Assembly (NCBI RefSeq): GCF_047675955.1
Contig: NC_132916.1
Coordinates: 69,433,481-69,497,480 of the forward strand
Length of the DNA stretch: 64,000 bases
From: Chlorocebus sabaeus
Taxonomy: Eukaryota > Chordata > Mammalia > Primates > Cercopithecidae
Direction of reading: 5' to 3'
Below the pieces are notes generated by a model, which was given only the letters and a program-made list of their open reading frames with translations, searched no databases and was not told where the DNA came from. The position numbers and the translations under genes are program-made. Positions within the stretch are counted from its first letter, which is position 1; each line of letters starts with the position of its first letter. Shown here piece after piece: positions 1-12,510 of the stretch.

Positions 1-150
1 CACTCACTAGCTTTATGTCCTTGGGTACCTCTTTGTGTTTTAGTTTCTTAATCTGTAAGATGATGATAAAAATAACTTTTACAGTTATTATGAAGACTAA
101 AGCGCTAATTTCTATAAATTGCTTAGAAGAGTACCTGACTTTGTTTACTC
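1..150 (+). repeat. MIR SINE remnant
   Basis: TCACTAGCTTTATGTCCTTG followed by TTTCTTAATCTGTAAGATGA and a decayed 3' part resembles MIR; the element may begin before the window. Confidence 0.6.
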
Positions 151-165
151 TTATTTGAGGCCAGG

Positions 166-169
<4 letters not shown>

Positions 170-201
<32 letters not shown>
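170..201. repeat. T homopolymer, 32 nt
   Basis: Uninterrupted T run 158 bp before the first exon, not attached to a recognisable Alu or L1. Confidence 0.95.
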
Positions 202-204
<3 letters not shown>

Positions 205-359
205 ATTACTCTGATACCTGAGACAGAGAAGGGGCCTATATAAACAATCATATCCTGGGCAATAACATCATTTATTATAGTCTTTAAAGCAAAGATATTA
301 TTAAAGTTATTGTTTCAGAATTAAATTATTTCCTCTGTCTCACATGTGCATGTGTACAG

Positions 360-438
360 GTTTCTGTGGATGATCGCCTTAAACAGCTTCAGGAAGCCCA
401 CAGAGATTTTGGACCATCCTCTCAGCATTTTCTCTCTA
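360..438 (+). CDS. UTRN: UTRN exon, end of rod / hinge 4 (equivalent of dystrophin exon 61)
   Basis: 79-nt internal exon with acceptor TGTACAG before it and donor GTAAGT after it. It reads in phase 0 from a Val codon and ends with one nucleotide of a Thr codon completed by the next exon. The peptide starts VSVDDRLKQLQEAHRDFG and ends in HFLS. It covers the end of the last spectrin-like repeat and the start of the hinge before the WW domain. Utrophin is a cortical cytoskeletal protein linking F-actin to the dystroglycan complex. Length equals dystrophin exon 61. The assignment to utrophin rather than dystrophin comes from this and the following exons, whose residues follow utrophin wherever I recall the two differing. 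A 32-nt T run lies 158 bp upstream. Confidence 0.95.
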
Positions 439-1087
439 GTAAGTACTAATAAACTGGACTGATCGCATTAATTGAATGAATTAGCATTTTCTTTCACTTT
501 AATTGAAGAAGCTGTATTCCTTGCTATCAATATGTTTATTTAGATAGATGCATGTAAGGAGGTACTAACATCAATGAAAATATTGCTTAATGGTTATTAT
601 TCGTATTAATGTAATGACAGCTGAGAAGTCTTCAAGGTGGAACAGAAATGAATTCATCTTTAGCTATGGTTTTTCATTGGAATGTCTGTTATGATAACTA
701 ACATAGTATCATATCATCATTGCTGTGTCATAGGCAAAGATTATGAACTTTTTCATAATAAAGAAATCAGTTTTGTATTTTAAGATTTTAAATTAATTTT
801 TCTGCTTAAAAAGTGCTTATTTAAAATACACCTTCAACTTTTAAAGTAAAAAAATCACTCCCCGTAAATCTTTAAGTGGGAAGATTTTGATTTATTAGGC
901 TCACTGCGATTATATTTAGTTTTTCTTCTATTCAAGTATTGCATATATAGCCAAACGACCTATGTAGAATTTTATGTAATATTTTTCAACTGGAATTTTT
1001 AAATTTATAGACTATTCTTGAGATCTTGAATAAACAATTTGAGCTTCTACTTTATTTATCATTCACTGCTGAGGATACTAAAGAATG

Positions 1088-1295
1088 TAGGACTTATAGT
1101 CAAACAGATTGAGTTTAAACATTCATTCTGCCGCTTATCAGACCTGTGAATTTCTGAAGGTTGATTTCTGTGTCTTAAAATACCATATTACCTATTTCTT
1201 CTGATTGTTTTGAGAACTCAGTGACAAGGCATATCCAGTTACACAAAGCACCTAGCACAGTTCTTGACACAAATGCTTTCAGTAAATATTAATTC
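1088..1295 (+). repeat. MIR SINE remnant
   Basis: Diverged MIR order: CAAACAGATTGAGTTTAAAC, GACCTGTGAATTTCTGAAGG, then GCACCTAGCACAGTTCTTGA and CAGTAAATATTAAT. Confidence 0.7.
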
Positions 1296-2447
1296 CTTTC
1301 CTTTCATTTCCTCTGGCAAATATATGTAAGAAAGCAATTTGTTTCATTTAATTCAATTTAAGTAAACTTTAAAACTTAGGACAAAGCTTGTTTCTCAATC
1401 ATGACAGTTTTTTTGCAATTATAACCATAGAAATAGCTAAAAAATACTGTATCTTCTAACTAAATTGATTACATTTTATTTCCTCTTAATCTTTTTGTCA
1501 CTATTAATAAACTGCCTTACCTCAGTTAAAGATTGGGCTTTTCTTTTACAATTTCAAGAATCTTAATCAGTTATTTCCTGCCCCTTCCTGCCCTGTACCT
1601 CTCTACCTCTCACCGTCCTCCCTGCCCCCACCCCTACCTCAACACCATATAGTTTTTCTGTTTCACAAACCTTAGACCTTAGCTAGTTAATCTTTGAGTG
1701 GTATAGGCCTTCCTGGAATATACTGTGTATCTAGATGCCAGGACACATTTTTAAAGTCCGGATACCATCAACGTTGATGAAGTAAATAGGTTTGCTGTAT
1801 ACTTATTAGATATTAAGTATTCCAGATTTCTAAAGCTCAGTTTCTCAAAATGTAAAACTATATACCAAGATCAAATGAAAGGGGAGTTTACAAAATAATT
1901 GAGACTGTATTTGCAGTTCTAAGTATCAGTTATCTTTAATATTGATGAAATGCTACACTTTCACCTAGCAATCACTGTCATAGTAGAAATCAAGCACATA
2001 TTCTTTTGGAAGTGAAATATTGTGAAATTTACACACATTTCATGCAAGTCAAATACATGGCCTTGTATTATCTAACACTGAGAGTCCAAGGAGGTGGAAG
2101 TTATTCAAATCAAAAGAATTATTAAAATGAGTGGAGAAGTATAAACAAAGTCCCAATTAATAAATTTAATAATTGTTATCCTTTTCTGCTTAGAATCTTT
2201 GGCTTTATTATATTTCTTGGACTTTAGCCATGGTTATAAAAGAAGCCTGTTTAGTTAGGCACAAAATAAAAACTGACCTGTTAGCCTGGTGCCAACACTG
2301 AAATGAGGTTGGCTCTAATGAGAAATATAATGTACCTACTTCCTCATTTTCATCCCTTTTTTATACTTTGGTGGGCATAGATTGAGAAAAGAATATTTGC
2401 CTTTTATAAAGAGAGGAAGAATTGTTGAGTAGAAAAATTGCTCAACT

Positions 2448-2590
2448 GATATTCAGAAATTGAAATCACATCTGAGCTCGACATTTATTTACTGGCTATC
2501 ACTCTTTGGGCAAGTTATTTTATCTCTACGCATTTAGTTCCTCATCTATCAAATGGAACTTTAACGTGTATCTTGCTGGCTTCCTTACCA
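2448..2590 (+). repeat. MIR SINE remnant
   Basis: Core text TCTTTGGGCAAGTTATTTTA followed by CTCATCTATCAAATGGAACT is characteristic of MIR. Confidence 0.7.
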
Positions 2591-3573
2591 AAAAGATATA
2601 TTTGAAAATGCTTGACAAAGTTTAGAATGCTGAATAGTTGTAAGATATTAATGTGACATGAAATTGAGAAAAAAAGTATTGGTGACAACTGGCTACATGA
2701 GGATCTGATGATATTTGCAAAGTATGAAAATTCAAAGTATTATCTGAATGTTGGTATTTGTTCATTTAGCAAAATTCTTTTATGGCACTAAATTCACATG
2801 TACTATTATTCTTAAATAAGTCTTAAAATAATTGGTTAATGTAGGAATAATGTATTTTTTATATGTAAGAAGTAACTAGAATTGAAAAAAAAAAAAGTAC
2901 CTCAATTAAAAAACCCCATAAAATCTCAATCATAGTAAGGTCTAGTGCAAAAGTAGGAGACTGGGCTCTCTGTGTGTTTCAGATGAAAGTAAGAAATTGG
3001 GATTTTTCTGCCTAGACGATTGCCTTAGTTCTTCACAACTTTTTGCCTATTTTTAAATTTCCTCTTTTTAAATTTTGTAGAATTGAATATATTTAAATGC
3101 CATCTGTACTCAGTAGCTCCTCCTGTGACTATGATGCAAAGTAAAGAATGTTATTAGTCATCTGGAAAATTCAGTCTTCAAAAATCTCATTTTTAATCTG
3201 GATATACCAGGTAAAATTAATTTTGGTTTTATCAAAAATATATATGGAGTACAGTTTCCAGATGGCACTAAGGTTTAAAATGTAGTATTTATACTACAAT
3301 TTAAACAACACCATTTGAAAATTTAAAAGTATTTTTATCAACAGGTTAAATTAGTTGGCATTCGACCTTGAACCTGTATTGTTTCTTGTTTTACTTCAAA
3401 TCAATCCTTAAAGCCATTTTTTGTTTGGCCCAGTGGATCTCATAATTATAGGAATCCAGCTCAGAAACCAGAGCAGTTCATTGAATTTGCTATAAAATGT
3501 TCAGTTGTTTTGCATTAAGGTGTAAGGCTTTTTGGTTTCCAGCGTTTCCAATAATCTCCCTTTGTTTCCTCAG

Positions 3574-3634
3574 CATCAGTCCAGCTGCCGTGGCAAAGAT
3601 CCATTTCACATAATAAAGTGCCCTATTACATCAA
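3574..3634 (+). CDS. UTRN: UTRN exon, first half of WW domain (equivalent of dystrophin exon 62)
   Basis: 61-nt exon between acceptor TTTCCTCAG and donor GTAAGT. It completes the Thr codon begun upstream, reads TSVQLPWQRSISHNKVPYYI and stops after two bases of an Asn codon. It contains the first signature Trp of the WW domain (LPWQ) and the YY pair of the second strand. The WW domain, together with the EF hands, forms the pocket for the PPxY motif of beta-dystroglycan. In dystrophin the matching position is GPW rather than LPW, one of several residues that point to utrophin. The intron that follows (14 kb) is the equivalent of the one holding the Dp71 promoter. Confidence 0.96.
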
Positions 3635-3888
3635 GTAAGTTGATTTTAATTCTCCCTTATAATACCAAGAAAATCATGTTTTATTGATAACTTAAAAGGC
3701 TTCTCCCCCCATAACTTTTAAAAATGGAATTCAGTCCTGTTATCTGAAGGAAACTATGATATATTTAATGTTAAAAAGAAACTTGTTTTAACATGATAAT
3801 TATATTTTTCATTTATTAGGTTAGGGATATAGGTGTGTTTAGCTGATATATTTTAAAGTAGACATTAAAATATTTGGAGACAAACAAT

Positions 3889-3967
3889 AAGCTATGATGG
3901 CTCTACTGTACTCCAGCCTGGGCAACAGAGTAAGATCCAGTCTCTAAAAAATTAAAAAAAAAAAAAA
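3889..3967 (+). mobile_element. Alu 3'-end fragment
   Basis: AGCTATGATGGCTCTACTGT, GTACTCCAGCCTGGGCAACA and a short A tail match the end of an Alu (or a free monomer). Only about 80 bp are present. Confidence 0.65.
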
Positions 3968-4489
3968 TTGGAGAAGATGACAGAATTTCAAAATACTCTT
4001 GACACAATGATATTTGCCAAACTGTGCAAATTCTAAGCCATTTTTCATCCTCCAAGAAAATCCATATAAAAATGTCTTATACTCTTCTTATTTTATTCCA
4101 CCAGTAGGAAATAATGATTTATCATGAAACAGTTAAATATTGTCAAGTTTTTCTTTGTCTTATGGAAGTTATCTGCATTATTAGCATAGTCTCATCATTC
4201 TTTGATTTTGTTGTCCAATTAGTTTCTCCTTCTTGCACACTGTTTCTTCTTCTTATATGACATTTTATAAGTTTTGTATAATTTACACAGGCTCTTAGTA
4301 GGCCTTGATCCTTGGCTTAGGGCTATATATTGTCATGGAACAGAATGATAAAATACTACTTCTGCAGTCCCTTGTAGTGTAACTTAGTAAAGATATTAAT
4401 TTACAGTGTGCTCTAGTGATGAGTCATAGTTCACCCTATTTTATGTGTCAGATGAACAGCATCATAATCTTGACAACACTTACTTATTG

Positions 4490-4590
4490 TCAGGAGACAG
4501 CTCTGTCTCAGGTTAGCTGTGTGACCTCAGGTAAGTCAGATGAAGATCTCTGGGCCAAGTTTCCTTTATATCATTTCTAACATGGAGTGT
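4490..4590 (+). repeat. MIR SINE fragment
   Basis: TTAGCTGTGTGACCTCAGGT and CCAAGTTTCCTTTATATC match the MIR core. A base change has turned part of it into a perfect splice-donor sequence at 4530/4531. Confidence 0.7.
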
Positions 4591-4740
4591 GATATCTCCA
4601 AAATCTATGCAAATGCTACTAATCTGCTCTTCCAATATACTTCCTGAAAACGTTGTGTGAAGTCCATGTTAGTGAAATAGTCTTTTCTTAATAAATTTTT
4701 ATTTCAGTCTAAGATGTAAGCTCAGAGTAAAAAACAGGTT

Positions 4741-4826
4741 TGCCTAATATATAATAAATATAATAAGCAATATATGTTTAATTTTAAAATATAATAACTA
4801 TAATAAGCAATATATATTATATTATC
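4741..4826. repeat. AT-rich local duplication
   Basis: TATAATAAGCAATATAT occurs at about 4758 and 4800 in almost pure A/T sequence, separated by about 40 bp. Confidence 0.7.
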
Positions 4827-5138
4827 TTATGGGAGTTTAATATTTTTATCAGTGTATAACCTGCAATGTACTGAGTTGTGAACTGAATTGCGAACAAGGT
4901 ATTGAAGCAATTGATTGGTGTCAAATTTGCCCACATAAGAATGGAAAGAGGTCAGACGCTGGATAAGTTGGCATGTCTCTAATGAAAGAAGATGTGATTA
5001 TCTAACTGAAAACATTTAAAACTGTTTACATTTTTATTGTACATTGTAACAATAATAATAGTAATAGTGTTAGAGAACTTTAATTCGCTTGGGTGAATAT
5101 TGACTTGAATTTAGTATTAGAAATTTAGATATAAATCT

Positions 5139-5572
5139 GATGTACTGTGGTAGACAAAATAATAACTGCTCCCAACCCCCGAAAGATGCCTGCATCCTAA
5201 TCCCTGGTACCTATGAAAATGTTCGGTTACATTAAGGGAGAATTAAGGTTGTAAATGGAATTAAGGTTGCAAATCAACTGACCTTTAATTAGGGAGATGA
5301 TTCTGGATTATCTTGATGGGTTTAATGTAATCCCAGTGCCCTTTAAGAGTGGCAGAGGAGACAAAGAGAGATTTGAGGATGCTAGCTACTAGCTTGGAAG
5401 GTAAAGGAAGCGGACATGATCCTTAAATGCAGGCAACTTCTAGAATCTGGAAAAGTTAAAGAAATGGGATTCTCTCTTAGAACCTCCAGAGAAGGAATAC
5501 AGCCCTACCAACTTTGATTTTATCCCAGGGAGACTTTTTTGTAGCAGCAATAGAAAATTAATGCATGTACTA
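5139..5572 (+). mobile_element. MLT1-type MaLR LTR, sense
   Basis: Starts near TACTGTGGTAGACAAAATAA, contains ATGCCTGCATCCTAATCCCT, GATTATCTTGATGGGTTTAA and ACCTCCAGAGAAGGAATACA, and ends GTAGCAGCAATAGAAAATTA. Order and wording match the MLT1C/related LTR family. No coding content. Confidence 0.75.
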
Positions 5573-6791
5573 TACAAAACTCAAGAAGGTCATGCAAATT
5601 AATTGAAATTAATTACTTATTGAATTGACTTAGAATGCATTATCATCTGATTTTTTAAAAATGCAAACTGGATCTAGTTTATGGATTTTACTAGATAAAG
5701 AAAATATTAAATCTCTTGCTTTATGTTTCTATCATGATTATCTGTGTGGTTTGGCACTTTTAAAGTCCATCCTTAATTTTAGCTCTTTTTTAAAAATGAA
5801 TTTCCGTATATTCAGGTTAATTATATACAACTGAGAATTAAATTGTCTAAATCAGAATTTCTCTAGTTCAAAATGTTTATAATTTTGGAAGGATCTAATA
5901 GGATTGTGTTCTTGTTCTTATGGGGCAGAGTTCTTATGGGGCAGATTGGCAGAATAAAAGTTAGCTTTACCTGGCTTCCCATTGGCTAGAGCACTATTAC
6001 CAGCTCCGGAAAATAGATATAATATAATGATGGCCAGTATTTTAAATAATAACGTTTAGGACTGTAGCATTCTAAAAAATCTTCTCCATCACCAGTAAAA
6101 GATTGGATTGTCTAAAATATATGTAGTTTTAGTGTTAAATGTCTTTTAAGTCTTTCAAATTTTTAGAAATGTGCCCATTTGTATATAGCAATTTCCCGTT
6201 TTCACAAAAGTTGTTTAACCAGGATCTTTCATTGTGTAATTTAACAGTTTATTTCCTCATGAAGAAGGAACATCAAATTCTAAAGGTAGAGTTATAAAAG
6301 CCAGTATTTATGTGTGAAGAATTGTTATGAAAACAAAGTTTAATTCCCAAATTAATAACCAAGCAAACGGTGAATGAAAAAGCTTTTAATATACACTTCC
6401 CTTTGCATGGCTTCAAAAGTAGAAGAAAAATGTTTAAAACAAATTTCGCATGATTGCCATGCAAGGAGAATTCCCTGGGGCAAATTTAGAATGTTTATGG
6501 CCAACAAAAAAAATAATATTCAGGTAGAAATATTCAGTGTTTTCAATGTTTAAGTATATCATCTATGTATTCACTGTTAAAATATGGCCAGAAAGTTGAA
6601 AGGAGACTAGGAAGGACAAATTATTTTTATGTCATATTTTAATTTTATAGATCACTTAAAACCCACTTTGATGGCTTCCCACGGCATTTCTGTCTCTCTA
6701 GGTAATTCTTTATTAATATTTTGAAGTGCACTGCGGTGGCTCCATGACTCATGTGTGTAGAAAATGATAGAATATAAATCTGAACTGAAAG

Positions 6792-6943
6792 AGTCTATAT
6801 AGTATAAATCCCTCTATTCATTAATATCTTAAGTTAAAACTAGTCTATATAATATAAATCCCTCAATTTATTAATATCTTAAGTTAAAAACTAGTCTATA
6901 TAGTATAAATCCCTCTATTTGTTAATATCCTGAGTTAATACTA
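6792..6943. repeat. Tandem repeat, three units of 50-51 bp
   Basis: Units start AGTCTATATAGTATAAATCC at 6792, 6842 (one change) and 6893. Each runs through CCTCTATTCATTAATATCTT or a close variant to AGTTAA. AT-rich local duplication, not a known transposon. Confidence 0.93.
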
Positions 6944-7068
6944 ACATTCGAAAATTTTATTTGCTGCCTCTAAGGTAGACTTTCTGAAACCGATCCAGTG
7001 ATTTCTTTTCTCCTAGTATAGTGCAATGAGAGCTCATTGTATTCAGGGTTTAAGAACATTTAAAATGG

Positions 7069-7384
7069 GGCTGGGTGCAGTGGCTCATGTTTATAATCCT
7101 AATGCTTGGGAGGCCGAGGCAGGTGGATTGCTTGCCTCCAGGAGTTCGAGACCAGCCTGAGCAACATGACAAAACCCTATCTCTACAAAAAATTAGCTGA
7201 GCATGGCAACATGCACCTATAGTCCCAGCTACTCAGGAGGCTGAGGTGGGCGGATCACTTGAGCCCAGGAAGTCAAGACTGCAGTGAGCCATGATCACAC
7301 CACTGCACTACAGTATGGGCGACAGAGTGAAACTCTGTCTCCTTAAAAAAAAAAAAAAAAAAAAAAAAGACAGAGGAAAAGAAA
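7069..7384 (+). mobile_element. Alu SINE, sense, full length
   Basis: Starts GGCTGGGTGCAGTGGCTCAT, has both arms and a long A tail. The duplicated target ATTTAAAATGG is exact at 7058-7068 and 7385-7395. Confidence 0.95.
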
Positions 7385-7689
7385 ATTTAAAATGGTTCTT
7401 GCTGCCTTCACAATATACGATAATCTACCGTAAAAGCCAGATCTCTCTCATTGTAAATGTTTGGTTGTGTATTTTGCACAAGTTGTTCATTTCCTCAGCT
7501 AAAAGTTAACTTCCAGGGAGTATGAGGAATAAGAGGAATGAAAGCTTTGGATTCGGCTGAACTTTCTTAATGCATCACATTAATCATGTAAAATTCACCA
7601 CTTCTCAGTTTGCCACAGAAATAATAGTAACATATAATAATAATAAATATTTGCTGTGGGAAATAATAATGATCATTGTAATAAATTAC

Positions 7690-7975
7690 ATTTTTGAACA
7701 GTCATTTGCCAGGTGCTGTGCTGAATCTTGTGCATAGATGATCACTTTTAATTCTCTCATTAGCCAAGTGAAGTATAGGTACTATAATTACCCGCATTTA
7801 CGGATAAGGCTTAATGAATTATCAATAACTGCATTAAAAGTAGTTAATAAGCACACTTACAGCTTACTTGAGATTACATAGCCGGTAAGTAGAAGAGCTA
7901 GTGTTCAAACCCAGGGATTGTCTACACCTCCTGAACTCCTGATCACTATGCGGTGCTGTGTCCTGGCCCCGATAT
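7690..7975 (-). repeat. MIR-family remnant, reverse orientation
   Basis: GCCAGGTGCTGTGCTGAATC, CTATAATTACCCGCATTTAC, AGATTACATAGCCGGTAAGT and GTGTTCAAACCCAGGGATTG follow the order of a reversed MIR with an internal expansion. Confidence 0.65.
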
Positions 7976-10900
7976 TAGTTGAGTCAGAGGATGGAAGCTT
8001 TTAGTCCCATGGAAACTTTGAACAGGATGAAGCATTATATTTAGGAAGGAGGATAGTAGCAGAGAAAGTATGAGCAAACATCTTTGCTTTCATACTGTAG
8101 ACTGGTTACCATTTACTCTGCACCTCCCATGTGCCAGCAACTGCGCCCAGCTGTCCAAGGACAAAGCCCATGCTTTTTCCAGTACTCCACCCTGCCCTTG
8201 TGTAGGCTTTTCCATAGGCTAATTTCTACAGGAGGATCTATTTTCTAATGTTTAAAGCAGTTTCACACTGTGGTCTGGTAATGGAGAAAGGTGTTTTTTC
8301 TTAGATAGGAAGATGTCATTCCCACAGTCCTTGCCAGTTGGACGTTGAGAGGAGCTCTGAGGTGGGGAAACATATTCTTTGGCCTTCCTCTATCTTTCCC
8401 CATTCACATGGTCCGAAGATTTCTATCAATGGGTAGATTTAAGTATCTGTGGGTAAGATGGCCAAAAAAGCTGGCTTGTAAGTCCTAAGGGACTTGAAAC
8501 ACAGATGGTTCTCTATACCTCTGGCCTGTTGGTAAGTCGCAGTATTTAACAGAATTTAGTAAGGTATAGTTAGGAAATAAGGTTTTCCTTTTTCCTTATG
8601 ACATCTTCTCTAAAGCCTGAGTTGTTGACTTTTCAGTAAGCCTTTAGTTTTGCTAAGGTTGACTATTCTGTTCCTGTGACAAGGTGTCACCATCACAATT
8701 TAACAATTCTATAGCTCGGTTTTTCCCACTGGAGTCTGAAGTGCACATGTTAATTCTTCATAGAACCCTTAATACAATGTACAATATCACACAACACACA
8801 GCTTTCATTATGAACATATTAGTAACCTCTGGTTATATATACCATGCATGTCACATTTTCTAAAACTGACATTCCTCAATATTGCAAAATATAACCAGCA
8901 TAAACTTGTCTATATCTATAAAATTCACAGTCTTACATTTCTTTCCCTTGTTCTAACTCCCTCTTTGAGATGATCCAAATGAAGATTATCCTCAATTTAT
9001 TACATCTCTCTTTTTACTTTTATTTTCTATTCTTGTGTCCATTATTGATAATCCTGCAAAGCTCTTTTAGACCCCCTCTCATTTCCCAAGGCCACCCTCT
9101 ACCTGCCCTAATCCTTCAGTAACTGGAAGGAAATGAAGTTTGTAGTAGTTGTAAAATCTTGGGGAGCGAGTAGTTGATCTTTATTGCAGTCGTACAGTTC
9201 ATTTGTGTAGATTATATAAACTTGTCTTGGCTGAACTACACATACCATCTAGAGGAGAGAATTCATGCATATTTCTTTAGAAGAAGTGTGTACCAGCTTA
9301 GGCAATACAGGAGAAATAGTCCTTCCCTAAAGAAAGGCAGAGAGGAGTATCAGCAAGGCAATCTCCAAATACTCAACCTAACAGGAAAATGAAAGCTAAC
9401 AAAGTATGTGTAACAGCAACTGCAAAGAATTAACATAAAGCATTTTATCATTAAAGGTTATAGAAAACTTATCCCAGAACAGAATAAACCCATAACAAAG
9501 GTATAATTAACAATGAAAAAATAAACACAGCTCTCTCCAAAAGAGTCACTACAGAAGTCTTTATTTCTGCCTTCCCTTTTCCGTGAAGATGAGGGATGGT
9601 ATCTTTTCGGTTCCAGTTTTTTAAGTGAAGAACTGTTGGGCCACACGTTGAATCTCTTTCCAGAAGTGGAGCTTGTGGTTTTGGTTTTAATGATAAAGAA
9701 ATAAATGAAATAGAAGCATAAGAAAAATGTACTGGAGAGTCTGTTTTTCTAATAGTCTGTGACTCTGTTTTTATTGAAAATAAATATTTAAAACTCACTG
9801 GGCCAATTCTGCTGATGGGGTGGTAAGAACAAAATTGATCTATGAAAGAATGTAAGTACCTTAGGATCACTAAAGTCCCGGGCTTGGAGGGGCTTCAGAT
9901 AAATGAGCATAAGCATACCTTGGCTAACTAAAAATCCAAACAGCAGAAAGCCTGCCCTGCAGCAGCCAGCAAACCATCACTGCAAAGAAATCTTATGTAT
10001 TACTGGGTTCCTAGTTAATTGAGGTAATTTAGGTGGAATTGACATTGTCTTGGAGAGACATTAGGTAGTTCAGGACTTAAAATATCACCTTCACTGCCAT
10101 TAATCTACATATTGTTGGGCCATGGAGTACTATTTTGGCTTGGAATCTTCTAGATTACCCAACTCTATTGCATTATAATGGCACCATCAGCCTTACTGGG
10201 CAATTTGATTTTTAGGGTAAGGGATACAGTTAGTAGAGTTCTACCATACAAGCTAGGTAGGATCACTGTGGGGCCATTCAGAGAGGGAAAAAAATACCTA
10301 TACTCTATAAAGATTAAATTTTTAAAACTGCCATTGCAATTAGCAAAAGTACAGAAGTAATAATGTTTAAAATTGTAAAATAAATAGAAATATGCTGATT
10401 ATAAAGTAAAATAACACAGTGAAAGATTTCATATAACCATATAGAAAATATTAGAAGTAATTAATCCCTGCTTTTAAAAATACATAAAAGAAAGAGATAA
10501 AGTAGTAATTTATCTTAAAATAAAAAGCTAAAAGCTACAAATCCAGCTTTTAAAAGCAAACTTAAAGGATACAGTGATCCCCTCAACTGTTGTGGGAACA
10601 TAGTCCTGGTGTTAACACCTTCAGATGGGGGCATACAAGGCTCCCCAGGGCCAGTACAACAACCAGTGACCTACAGGAATTTGGCTGATGGTCTGAATCT
10701 CCCCAGTTTGAGAGTCAGGGAGATGAGGGTAGGGGTGGGTGGGAGGTGGGGTTCCCTATGAATTCTGGGCTCATGTAGAAATATTATCAAGCTAGAGGCT
10801 CCCCTGGGTTTACTGAGTATTTGCATGTTTATATTTCTAGACAATCTAGTACCCTCAAGACAATTATCACCTATCCCTCCCCTCGCACATAGGCACATCA

Positions 10901-11117
10901 GTTTTGATCATTAATTCTACTACTTTATTTAAAAACAAACACAAATAAACTTTGCCTTATTGTTTTGTAACAATGGTTCTATGAGTCATACATGCAATAT
11001 TGACATCTTGTATTTTGGGGTGTATGGTATGGTAGCTTATTTTTATATAGTCCTTTCCATGTTTGTATCTTTAAATCTACTCCTGAGTGTGAAATTATTT
11101 TAAGTGTTATTTGTTTA

Positions 11118-11400
11118 AGAGACTGGGTCTCACTCTGTTGCCCAGGCCAGAGTGCAGTGGTGCAGCCATGGCTTATTGGAGTTTTGTACTCCTGGCCTCA
11201 AGTAATCCTCCTGCCTCAGCCTCCTGAGTAGCTGGGACTACAGGTACATGCCACCAGGCCCAACTAATTGGATTTCTTTTTTAGAGATAGAGTCTTGCTA
11301 TGTTGCCCAAGCTGGTCTCAAACTCCTGACCTGAAACAGTCCTCCTGCCTTGGCCTCCCCAAATGCTGGGATTACAGGCATAAGCCACTGTGCCCAGCCT
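11118..11400 (-). mobile_element. Alu SINE, antisense, old
   Basis: Reverse complement of an Alu: AGACTGGGTCTCACTCTGTT at the left, GGGATTACAGGCATAAGCCA at the right. It lacks a long T tail and is diverged, in keeping with an older (AluJ-like) copy. Confidence 0.9.
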
Positions 11401-12478
11401 AAATGCCTTTTATAGTCAAATCCTACAGAATTATTCATTATTTACAATGTTGTCTTCCTGCCTCTGTCTTCATTATCATGAGATACTAATGGCATTTTTA
11501 AGGAAGACTCTAAACTTTTACAGTACCTATTATCAAGTGGGATCATATATCTTATTTGAATTTTGACAGAATGGTTTTTTTTTTTTTCTTGAAATCCTGA
11601 CCTCCACACTTCTTAACTTTTCTCTTAAGTTAATTTTTTGTTTCTAAAAGTATATGGATTTCCTGCCTTTAAAAGCTTAGAGGACTGCAGACAGTGTTTG
11701 TGAGTGGATGAGGAAGTTGAATATAACCTGAGGAATATATAAGTTACTCCTACAGCTTTCTCACCCATTACCTCCATCCTGTCCCCAAGGGCTTTTCCAC
11801 ACAGGCACACATACCCACACCCAAACCCACACCCACACACAAGCACATGCCCAGAGTGAGAATCGATGTTATTGATGAGGGTACTCCACATTCTTCCTAT
11901 GTTCTAGTCTTGGGTGAAACAGGGACTGAAAAGATTATAAATTCCAAAGTAAGTATACCACCTCTCAGATCTTTAAGAAGGTGTTACTCAAATAAATGAT
12001 GTCATATCAGATTGCCAATATTTGTTTTCACTCTTCATACTTTAGGCAGCTGAATGCAAAATTGATTAGTTGGGAGCTCGTGCCTGATTGCTGTATATAT
12101 CTAACTTCTATAAGTGTACATAAAGTAGATGTTAACAGAACCTGTATTTTGCTTGTGTCAACTTCCTTTTCTGGAGACTTCTGGTTTTCTCATAGCACCT
12201 CCCACCTTCTAATACACTCTACAACTTATTTACAGTGTTTCTCGTCTCTTATTTTTCCCCATCCTGAGGCATGGCCACTCCACTTGGCACCATGGAGTTC
12301 ATAGCTAATATTTGTAGGACCAGTTTGAGTGCAGGAGAAAAGATAGAAGCCAAACAGAAGTAGCTTGAGTGGTGAATGGGACACGAGAAAGTAGATGTGG
12401 TACACTACTCATTGGTGAATTTTGTCTGTGAAGGAGAAAAAAAAGGTGATAACTAGCAGAAAATGTAGATTTGAGGTA

Positions 12479-12510
12479 GGTGTGTGTGTGCGTGTGTGTG
12501 TTTGTGTGTT
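12479..12510. repeat. Interrupted (TG)n microsatellite
   Basis: GTGTGTGTGTGCGTGTGTGT followed by TTGTGTGTTT; short and interrupted. Confidence 0.9.

Larger units (their letters stand above)
1..359 (+). other. UTRN: UTRN intron, 3' end only
   Basis: Intron upstream of the first exon in the window. It holds a MIR-like remnant (about 1-150) and a pure 32-nt T run at 170-201. The acceptor at 358-359 is preceded by CCTCTGTCTCACATGTGCAT, a usable but not very strong pyrimidine tract. Confidence 0.8.
439..3573 (+). other. UTRN: UTRN intron (3.1 kb)
   Basis: AT-rich intron between the 79-nt and 61-nt exons. Two MIR remnants (about 1088-1295 and 2448-2590) are visible. I see nothing else that I can name; the pyrimidine-rich patch at 1575-1650 is simple C/T-rich sequence. 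Confidence 0.8.

Noticed and set aside
9469..9870. 133-codon minus strand frame in the 14-kb intron
   Set aside because: No domain, no promoter or splice context, and a composition like the surrounding intron. Frames of this length occur by chance in 64 kb.
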